From: Deinococcus sp.
GTDB lineage: Bacteria; Deinococcota; Deinococci; Deinococcales; Deinococcaceae
Assembly (NCBI RefSeq): GCF_025362455.1
Contig: NZ_JANYGJ010000032.1
Coordinates: forward strand, 1-40,398
Length of the DNA: 40,398 nt
Direction: 5' to 3'
Under the pieces are notes generated by a model, which did no database searches, had not been told where the DNA came from, and was given only the letters and a program-made list of their open reading frames with translations. The first letter of the stretch is position 1. Every line of letters begins with the position of its first letter. Below are positions 7,923 to 13,111 of this stretch, piece by piece. The position numbers and the translations under genes are program-made.

Positions 7923-8134
7923 GCAGCAAAGCGCGGCGCCTGTCGGTGCTCGAAGCGGCGCGGCGTGAGTGGGAGGCCGCGCATGTGCCCCTCTCCGAGC
8001 TGCGTTCTTACGTGCTGGGCCTGCTGGAGATCGTCAGTCAGGAAGCCGGACCCCAGACGGCTGAGCGGATCGTAGACCGGCTGCTGAGCGAAACATCAGC
8101 GCGGGTGACTCAGTGCCACACGGCCCGGTCATGA
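7919..8134 (+). CDS. RLSxLEA-module protein, 71 aa
   Basis: GTGA overlap. It opens with SSKARRLSVLEAARRE, followed by a helical body (SELRSYVLGLLEIVSQEAG, then AERIVDRLLSET). The function is not recognised. It is the third of four genes with the module. Confidence 0.65.
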   Translation: MSSKARRLSVLEAARREWEAAHVPLSELRSYVLGLLEIVSQEAGPQTAERIVDRLLSETSARVTQCHTARS

Positions 8135-8685
8135 AGCCGCGTGGCACCCTGGCCCGGCTGTCGGTGCTCGAAGCCCAGGCCCAGCAACGGGCCGCCCAGG
8201 TGGAAGCCTGCAAAGATCGGCAGATTGAAGCAGCCTTCTCCAGACTCAGCGAAGCCGACCTGAAGACGCTCGAAGACTGGGAACAAGCACGGGAGTTAGG
8301 CGGTGAGCGCTGGGAAGCCGCCTGCCATGCAGCGCAGGCGCTGAACTGGCCTTCGGATCATCCGGCGAAGGGCGCGGCGGACCAGTGGGCACAAGCTCTG
8401 AACGTGACCCCAAACGGCACCCCGTACTCACTGCCCGCTGAGCCGGAGGTCTTCGCCGGGTACTTCGGGGATGAAGCCCGTCGCGGAGATGAGCTGCGCC
8501 TGTCCCTGGAGGCGGGCGCCGCCCTACCTGAAGGGGTGGACCGGGCGGCGGCGGTGAGGGTGGTCGGCTGGTACGCGGCCTCTTGCCGCTTCGATGCGGC
8601 GCTGGCCGGGGTACTCGGTACACCGGACGGCGGGCGGCCTGCTGAATATCCTTATCAGGGGCGAAGGGGTGAACAGGCACCCTGA
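8131..8685 (+). CDS. RLSxLEA-module protein, 184 aa, last gene of the operon
   Basis: The start is ATG 8131 in an ATGA overlap; an earlier in-frame GTG at 8113 is less likely. It opens with KPRGTLARLSVLEAQAQQR, then a long acidic helix (KDRQIEAAFSRLSEADL) and a body with W, G and P residues (SLPAEPEVFAGYFGDEARRG). No family is recognised. Directly after the stop begins the gene-free hairpin tract. Confidence 0.7.
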   Translation: MKPRGTLARLSVLEAQAQQRAAQVEACKDRQIEAAFSRLSEADLKTLEDWEQARELGGERWEAACHAAQALNWPSDHPAKGAADQWAQALNVTPNGTPYSLPAEPEVFAGYFGDEARRGDELRLSLEAGAALPEGVDRAAAVRVVGWYAASCRFDAALAGVLGTPDGGRPAEYPYQGRRGEQAP

Positions 8686-8686
8686 G

Positions 8687-8819
8687 CAATCCCGTTTTCA
8701 AATCCGAGTACCCCACGAGCATGCGGGCAAGGGTACTTGTTTTTACAGGGTCATGAGCGGCTGAGACTTCTCAGGGGCGAGCCTGAAAAGAGCGGTATCT
8801 GGATTTGAAATCGGGATTG
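8687..8819. repeat. Long-range inverted repeat, 25-base arms
   Basis: The arms 8687-8711 and 8795-8819 are reverse complements with 4 mismatches; the shared core is TTTCAAATCC / GGATTTGAAA. They enclose 83 bases. The left arm starts right after the last operon gene, so the structure may act as a transcript end or as the left border of the hairpin tract. Confidence 0.6.
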
Positions 8820-8834
8820 AGTCGGGAGGCGGGG

Positions 8835-8863
8835 AGAGGTTGTGGCCGGGCGTCACAACCTCT
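8835..8863. repeat. Perfect 10-bp hairpin before the CRISPR-like array
   Basis: AGAGGTTGTG (8835-8844), a nine-base loop, then CACAACCTCT (8854-8863). It lies 27 bases before the first 28-base repeat, where a leader would be if the array reads rightward. No T run follows, so it is not a classic terminator. Confidence 0.7.
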
Positions 8864-8890
8864 TGCACTGTGAGTAAACCTAACGGTGGT

Positions 8891-9309
8891 GGCAGTCCCA
8901 CGCGGGCGCGGGCGTGAGCTCTATGTGCGGAACTTCCGCAGATGCGGTGGGGGCAGCCCCACGCGCACGCGGGCATGAGGCAGGGGGGAAGGATCAGCCC
9001 CCCCCTGAAAAGGGCAGCCCCACGCGCACGCGGGCATGAGCCTCCGGCTTGCTCATGCAACCTGCCGGGTGCGGCAGCCCCACGCGCACGCGGGCGTGAG
9101 GTTTCCCGGTCTTTGGGTCTGCTACCCTCCCCAAAAATTTGGGGAGGGTCACCCGCCACGTCAGCCCCACGCGCACGCGGGCGTGAGCCGCTCTATCTGA
9201 TAACGGTTATCAGATAGAGCGTCAGCCCCACGCGCACGCGGGCGTGAGTGCGGGAACTGGGGCTGGGACCGGCGCGGGAACGTCAGCCCCACGCGCACGC
9301 GGGCGTGAG
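8891..9309. CRISPR. CRISPR-like array, seven 28-base repeats, no cas genes
   Basis: Repeats are at 8891, 8952, 9013, 9073, 9160, 9221 and 9282 (28 bases each). Spacers are 33, 33, 32, 59, 33 and 33 bases, and a 34-base one (9310-9343) leads to a truncated repeat at 9344-9356. The repeat core CCCACGCGCACGCGGG can fold as in type I-E repeats (CCC/GGG plus CG/CG, one A-C mismatch), and the 61-base period fits I-E. The first repeat is the most diverged; repeats 1-4 start GG and 5-7 start GT. Six of seven spacers contain inverted repeats, which is unlike normal spacers. No cas gene occurs in the window. It may be a mini-array using host Cas proteins, or a non-CRISPR structured array. Confidence 0.6.
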
Positions 9310-9343
9310 GCTCTGGAATACTCCCGTTTCAAACGGAAGAACT

Positions 9344-9560
9344 GGCAGCCCCACACAAGCCAGCCATTCACAAGTAGAAGTGGTGAATGGTGCTGGGCCG
9401 TCCGGCAGGTGGACACCCTTCGTTTGAAACGCGGGGTGTTGCAGATTGCCACAACCTTGCGCGGGGGGCGCGGCCCTTCGGTGAGGTGAAGCAGCCTCAC
9501 TTCATCGCCGTTGGCACTACCAACGCCGGGAGAGCAGCCCCGGCGTGAGTGATGCTCACG
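9344..9560. repeat. Continuation of the array as degenerate repeats and hairpins
   Basis: After the array there is a truncated repeat (9344-9356) and a repeat with its middle deleted (9534-9549, GCAGCCCC joined to GGCGTGAG). Between and around them are hairpins: CCATTCAC/GTGAATGG (9364-9390); ACACCC plus CGTTT against AAACG plus GGGTGT (9413-9439); GTGAGG/CCTCAC (9481-9500); CGTTGG/CCAACG (9509-9525); CGTGAG/CTCACG (9544-9560). This suggests the array was once longer and has decayed. Confidence 0.6.
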
Positions 9561-9616
9561 GCGCTCAGACCATGTTGCCGGAGGGGGCAAATAGGTCACG
9601 ATAAAGTCACGAAAGA

Positions 9617-9643
9617 GGGGTTTACCGGCGCCGGGCAAACCCT
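9617..9643. repeat. Hairpin GGGGTTT...AAACCC with inner CCGGC/GCCGG
   Basis: A compact GC-rich hairpin, part of the series in the gap between converging genes. No T run follows it. Confidence 0.5.
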
Positions 9644-9660
9644 CACCCCACACGACAAAC

Positions 9661-9709
9661 GGCGGGCGTGATCAATCTCGATTTGAACACGAGATTGACC
9701 ACGCCCGCC
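9661..9709. repeat. 20-bp-stem hairpin closing the gene-free tract
   Basis: The arms 9661-9680 and 9690-9709 pair with a single mismatch around the nine-base loop ATTTGAACA. It lies 47 bases beyond the stop codon of the leftward gene at 9757-10017, so it can act as a transcript end for that operon, or as the right border of the hairpin tract. It is the longest stem in the window. Confidence 0.75.
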
Positions 9710-9756
9710 CTGCTTACTCCCCTGTCAGATAATTCAGATAATTCAGGCTTGCCCGG

Positions 9757-10017
9757 CTACGCTTGCCCGCTGTGGTGCCTACCTGCCTGAATGGCTGAGC
9801 ACTGCATGGCGTTCCAGCTATTGACCCACGTGAGCTGATCAGTGGTGCAGGCGTCCCCCCACATCAGGCTCAGGGTGGACCCGTCAGGACTGGGCACGAT
9901 CAGCCATGACGCGGGGAAGTCTGGGCGGCCTACCAACTCCAGCGCGGCCCGTTCGCTCACCGTGTCGCCATGCCGGTACAACCCCAGCCGGGCATCTGGG
10001 GGCGGCTCAGTCCTCAC
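9757..10017 (-). CDS. Small hypothetical protein, 86 aa
   Basis: GTG start in a GTGA overlap with the upstream zinc-ribbon gene. It has WLIVPSPDGSTLSLMWGDA in the middle, suggesting a small beta-rich domain. The family is not recognised. It is the last gene of the leftward set. Confidence 0.65.
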   Translation of the reverse strand: MRTEPPPDARLGLYRHGDTVSERAALELVGRPDFPASWLIVPSPDGSTLSLMWGDACTTDQLTWVNSWNAMQCSAIQAGRHHSGQA

Positions 10018-10343
10018 TCGCTACCCTCACCGCCTTCAGCAGCGGTGGCCGCTTCGGGCTGGGCGGCCAGGTCGGTGAGGCTCATCAGTTCCAGCACGTC
10101 AGTGAGTTGCCGCTCAGTCAGGCCCGCTGCTTGCCAGTGCTGCGCCCAGATGCCCAGCAGCGGGGCCAGCTCAGCGGCCAGGTGGGCTTCAGCGCCCTGG
10201 AACATGACCCGCCGGGCGTGGCAGCGGGCGCACTCCAGATAGCCGCCGGGCAGGTCAAGGGCGGGGACGGCGCCGCAGGCATCACAGCGGGCAGCGGGGA
10301 CGGTGAGCGAGGTCAGGGCCGGGCTGAGGGTGTCGGTGGTCAT
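10014..10343 (-). CDS. Zinc-ribbon-like hypothetical protein, 109 aa
   Basis: ATG at 10343 is preceded by AGAGGT. Residues about 20-42 carry two CxxC pairs (CDACGAVPAL, CARCHARR), a probable zinc ribbon. A helical part follows (LAAELAPLLGIWAQHWQAAG, then LTERQLTDVLELM) and an acidic Ala/Glu-rich tail. Probably nucleic-acid or protein binding. The family is not recognised. Confidence 0.75.
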   Translation of the reverse strand: MTTDTLSPALTSLTVPAARCDACGAVPALDLPGGYLECARCHARRVMFQGAEAHLAAELAPLLGIWAQHWQAAGLTERQLTDVLELMSLTDLAAQPEAATAAEGGEGSE

Positions 10344-10391
10344 GGTGTCTACCTCTGGTGGACAAGCGGGCGAGCTGTCGAAGGCGGATAA

Positions 10392-10416
10392 GGGGTGTGA
10401 CTGATACTCACACCCC
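10392..10416. repeat. 9-bp hairpin between two leftward genes
   Basis: GGGGTGTGA (10392-10400) and TCACACCCC (10408-10416) pair perfectly. It lies between the stop of the 155-aa gene and the next gene. There is no T run, so it is more likely a processing or attenuation site than a terminator. Confidence 0.55.
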
Positions 10417-10426
10417 AAAGCGGAAC

Positions 10427-10894
10427 TCAAGCCGCGTGTTGCGCGGCGGGGAACATGCGGCAGAGATACGCCCAGGTCTGCCGGGCTTCGCGTTCGGTGA
10501 GCCCCGCGAGGCTCCAGACTTCGCGGCCAGTGGCGCGGGCCGCGCTGGCGTAGTGGTGGACGCTGGGCACCCCCACACGGGTCATGATCTTGTGCAGCTT
10601 CGCAGCGCGGGCCTTGCCGATGGTCGGCGCGGCCTTGACCGGGCAGAAGTTGACCTGCGCCATGCACGCCCCGGCGCTCCTTCGGGTGGCAATCTCGGCG
10701 GCCAACTGGGCGAGCAGCAAGCCGCCCAGGTCAGCCAGCCGCGCCGCACTGGCCCAGGTCTGGGCCTCGCCCTCACCCGTGGCGTAGGCGGTGACGCGGC
10801 CCCCCTCGATGATGGTCAGGACTGGGAAGGACGCGCGGTAGGTGGGGGTGCTGGTGTACTGGTACGCGCCGTCTGCGAGTGAGGTAGTGTTCAT
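10427..10894 (-). CDS. Hypothetical protein, 155 aa, first gene of the leftward set
   Basis: GAAGGAAG precedes ATG 10894 at good spacing. The N-terminal half is beta-rich (ASFPVLTIIEGGRVTAYATG), then comes a long helix (ASAARLADLGGLLLAQLAAEI). The C-terminal part contains HKIMTRVGVPSVHHYASAAR and ends AYLCRMFPAAQHAA. I do not recognise the family. It is driven by the operator-covered promoter at 10972-11000, so it is probably an early or repressed function of the element. Confidence 0.75.
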   Translation of the reverse strand: MNTTSLADGAYQYTSTPTYRASFPVLTIIEGGRVTAYATGEGEAQTWASAARLADLGGLLLAQLAAEIATRRSAGACMAQVNFCPVKAAPTIGKARAAKLHKIMTRVGVPSVHHYASAARATGREVWSLAGLTEREARQTWAYLCRMFPAAQHAA

Positions 10895-10966
10895 GGTGCT
10901 TCCTTCGGATCGGGGGGAGTCAGTGGGGGCGCTCCTTGTCGAAGGGTGAGCGCCCCTTACTGCTAC

Positions 10967-11031
10967 TTGCTATATTAAGCGCTATGCTTAATAATGTCAA
11001 TAAGCAGACTGCTTAACGTAAGCTATGGAGG
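10967..11031. promoter_or_regulatory. Divergent promoter and operator region of the repressor switch
   Basis: The leftward promoter is consensus: TTGACA (complement of 10995-11000), 17 bases, TAATAT (complement of 10972-10977). Three palindromes built on the half-site TTAAGC cover the region: ATTAAGC-GCTAT-GCTTAAT (10974-10992), TAAGCAG-A-CTGCTTA (11001-11015) and GCTTA-ACG-TAAGC (11011-11023). The first overlaps the leftward -10 and spacer. A rightward promoter may use TTGCTA (10967-10972) and TAATAA (10989-10994). The adjacent XRE protein is the likely ligand, giving a lambda-like switch. Confidence 0.75.
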
Positions 11032-11038
11032 TATGGAC

Positions 11039-11257
11039 GTGAACGAACGAATCCGCGAGCAGGTCAAGCAGGAAATGAAGCGCCGGGGGCTGAGCCAGAT
11101 TGAACTTGCCCGGCAACTGGGCATCACGCCCCCGGCCTTATCCCAGGTCTTGAGCGGTAAGCGGGGCACCATGCCGGGCAGTCTCATGGACGTATTGCAC
11201 GCTCTGGGCCTGACGCTCGAAGCGGTGCCACAGCAGCCCGGCCAGGGCACCCCATGA
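11039..11257 (+). CDS. XRE/Cro-CI family HTH repressor
   Basis: 72-residue protein consisting of one Cro/CI-type HTH: MKRRGLSQIELARQLGITPP, then ALSQVLSGKRGT. GGAGG at 11027-11031 is 7 bases before GTG 11039, which I take as the start; ATG 11033 is too close to the ribosome site, and an upstream in-frame start at 10994 would place the operators inside the gene. It probably represses the leftward genes and itself through the TTAAGC palindromes. The next small frame overlaps its stop (ATGA). Confidence 0.85.
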   Translation: MNERIREQVKQEMKRRGLSQIELARQLGITPPALSQVLSGKRGTMPGSLMDVLHALGLTLEAVPQQPGQGTP

Positions 11258-11366
11258 CCCCGGCCCCTGGTATGTACTGCCACACTGCCACAAATCAACT
11301 TTTCCCGCTCTGGGAGGGCGTTTCTTTTGTGGCAGTCGCGTTTTGCCACAAATGCCGACTGCCACA
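11226..11366. other. Cluster of TGCCACA / TTGTGGCA sites upstream of the integrase
   Basis: Copies lie at 11226, 11278, 11286, 11344 and 11360 (TGCCACA) and 11327 (TTGTGGCA), the same octamer found in pairs at both element ends. The 16-base segment 11308-11323 also matches 2948-2963. The cluster may let integrase or excisionase autoregulate the integrase gene or bridge DNA during recombination. Confidence 0.5.
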
Positions 11367-11391
11367 GTTCGCACCGGGCCGGGAGGGCTGA
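11254..11391 (+). CDS. Possible small ORF with CH and CHKC motifs, 45 aa
   Basis: It starts in an ATGA overlap with the repressor stop and ends just before the integrase start. The residues YCHT and FCHKC could bind a metal, but they are encoded by the TGCCACA DNA repeats, so the sequence may be constrained as a binding site and not as a protein. The fit to the element's overlap style is the only positive support. Confidence 0.35.
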   Translation: MTPAPGMYCHTATNQLFPLWEGVSFVAVAFCHKCRLPQFAPGREG

Positions 11392-11394
11392 GCC

Positions 11395-12612
11395 GTGCCC
11401 AAACGAGCGAACGGAGAAGGCACGCTGAGCAGGCGCAAAGACAAGGCCGGAAAGACCGTGGGTTGGAAAGCGGCGGTGGTGGTCGGTCAGAACGAAGACG
11501 GCACCTTAGACCGGCGGTGGATCAGCGGCAAGACTCAGGCGGAGGTGCAGGAGAAGCTACGCGGCTTTCAGGCCGACATGCACGCGGGTACGGTGGCCGA
11601 CACCGAAGGGCTGACCGTCACCGAGTTCATGACCCGCTGGGCCGACCATAAAGAGCGCGAGGGGCTGAAGCCCAACACGGTGCAGAGCTACCGGGACACG
11701 GTGCGCCTGTACATCACGCCCCATATCGGCGCTGTGAAGCTGGAGAAGTTGCGGCCCCTCGATGTCGAGCGCCTACTGTCCAGGATGCAGAAGAGCGGCA
11801 AGAGCGCGGTGAACCGCCGGTACGCCCTCCGCATCCTGAGCATGGCCTTGCGTCAGGCGGTGCGCTGGCAGATGCTGCCCCGCAACGTGGCCGACGTGGT
11901 GAGTCCACCCAAAGCCGAGCGCCCGGAGATGAAGGTATGGACCCCGGAGCAGGTCGCTACCTTTCTGGACGCCGCCCAGGTTCACCGCCTGTATGCCGCC
12001 TTCTATCTGTCGCTGATGACGGGCATGAGGCGCGGTGAGGTGCTGGGCCTTCAGTGGGCTGACCTGGACTTCGAGCGTGCCCGGCTGAACGTCAGAAACA
12101 ATCTGGTGGAGGTTCACCGCGACGGCGTGCCCGGCAAGACGCAGGCGGGCAAGGCCACCGTGTCTTCGGTCAGCATCGAGCTGCAAACCCCCAAGACGGC
12201 GGCTTCCAAGCGCACGGTGGCGCTGTCGCCGGGCACCCTGTCCAAGCTCAGGGAACATCAGGCCCGGCAAGCGGCAGAACAGAGCGCGGCGGCGGAAGCC
12301 TGGCAGGGGCCGGGGTACGTCTTCGCCTCCGAGCTGGGCGGCCCGACCAATCCCAACTATTTCTATGACCAGTTCAAGAAGCTGGCGAAGGGAGCGGGCT
12401 TACCAGACATCCGGCTGCATGACCTCCGGCACACGGCGGCCTCGCTGATGATCCGGCGCGGCGTCAGCCCCAAAGTGGTCAGTGACCGGCTGGGCCACAC
12501 CGACCCGGCCTTCACCCTGCGCGTCTACACCCACCTGTATGACGAGCAGCGCGAAGAGGCGGCATTCGACCTGAGCGACTTCTTTCCCGTTGCCTCAGGG
12601 GGGCCGAATTGA
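11395..12612 (+). CDS. int: Tyrosine-type site-specific integrase
   Basis: 405 residues, GTG start. The N-terminal arm-binding domain (about 1-60, ANGEGTLSRRKDKAG) is of the AP2-like type. A SAM-like core-binding domain (TEFMTRWADHKEREGLKPNT) spans about 75-160, and the catalytic domain follows: Arg in TGMRRGEVLGLQW near 210, HDLRHTAAS near 341-349, and LGHTDP followed by the nucleophile Tyr in RVYTHLY near 378. All catalytic motifs are present, so it should be active. It faces attR, with the gene end about 85 bases from it. It integrates the element into, and with an excisionase removes it from, the tRNA-Arg 3' end. Confidence 0.96.
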   Translation: MPKRANGEGTLSRRKDKAGKTVGWKAAVVVGQNEDGTLDRRWISGKTQAEVQEKLRGFQADMHAGTVADTEGLTVTEFMTRWADHKEREGLKPNTVQSYRDTVRLYITPHIGAVKLEKLRPLDVERLLSRMQKSGKSAVNRRYALRILSMALRQAVRWQMLPRNVADVVSPPKAERPEMKVWTPEQVATFLDAAQVHRLYAAFYLSLMTGMRRGEVLGLQWADLDFERARLNVRNNLVEVHRDGVPGKTQAGKATVSSVSIELQTPKTAASKRTVALSPGTLSKLREHQARQAAEQSAAAEAWQGPGYVFASELGGPTNPNYFYDQFKKLAKGAGLPDIRLHDLRHTAASLMIRRGVSPKVVSDRLGHTDPAFTLRVYTHLYDEQREEAAFDLSDFFPVASGGPN

Positions 12613-12616
12613 GCCA

Positions 12617-12638
12617 GTTGTGGCACCGTTGTGGCAAT
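12617..12638 (+). other. Right copy of paired TTGTGGCA sites
   Basis: Octamers at 12618-12625 and 12629-12636, 11 bases apart, mirror the pair at 3018-3036. Both pairs are inside the element near the att core, as expected for integrase arm-type sites. Confidence 0.55.
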
Positions 12639-12679
12639 CCGGCGAAAACGGCGCGTTCTGAGCAGACCATCAAAACGAA

Positions 12680-12698
12680 AAAACCCGCATGGGTAGCG

Positions 12699-12704
<6 letters not shown>
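12680..12704. terminator. Bidirectional terminator between integrase and tRNA-Arg
   Basis: AAAACCCGC (12680-12688), a seven-base loop, then GCGGGTTTT (12696-12704). It has A and T runs on both sides, so it can end both the rightward integrase transcript and the leftward tRNA transcript. It replaced the original tRNA terminator, which now lies beyond attL. Confidence 0.85.
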
Positions 12705-12785
<81 letters not shown>

Positions 12786-12788
12786 GTG

Positions 12789-12874
12789 TGGCGGAGAGGG
12801 AGAGATTTGAACTCTCGGTACTTGCGTACGCAGTCTTAGCAGGACTGTGGTTTAAGCCACTCACCCACCTCTCC
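12789..12874 (-). tRNA. tRNA-Ser(GCT)
   Basis: Acceptor GGAGAGG/CCTCTCC, discriminator G, encoded CCA. The anticodon stem CAGTC/GACTG holds loop CTGCTAA, so the anticodon is GCT. A long variable arm (GCGTACGCAAGTACC) is typical of tRNA-Ser. Confidence 0.97.
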
Positions 12875-12901
12875 AAAACAGTTGTGCGGCCTTACCGGAG
12901 T

Positions 12902-12989
<88 letters not shown>

Positions 12990-13037
12990 ACGCGCGGCGG
13001 CGGGGCGTGTTCAGGAGTGACCCCGAACGCGTAAGGG

Positions 13038-13066
13038 AGTATAGGGGCCGTATCTGCCCTTGTCAA
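13038..13066 (-). promoter_or_regulatory. Consensus sigma-70-type promoter of the tRNA cluster
   Basis: On the minus strand TTGACA (13061-13066), a 17-base spacer, then TATACT (13038-13043), about 49 bases before the first tRNA. It is one of the two closest-to-consensus promoters in the window. Confidence 0.9.
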
Positions 13067-13111
13067 ATTAAACGCTCTGGCCCAGTTCTAACCTGGGCTT
13101 CACCGCCGTAT

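Noticed and set aside
8743..9217. Open frames through the repeat array that encode repeated PRARG segments
   Set aside because: The repeats are DNA-level; the frames exist on both strands because the repeats lack stops, and none has a ribosome site.
8891..9309. Simple minisatellite
   Set aside because: Repeat units are conserved while the 33-base intervals differ completely, which tandem slippage does not produce.
8686..9756. Integron-like attC cassette array
   Set aside because: There are hairpins and repeats, but no open reading frames between them and no IntI-type integrase.
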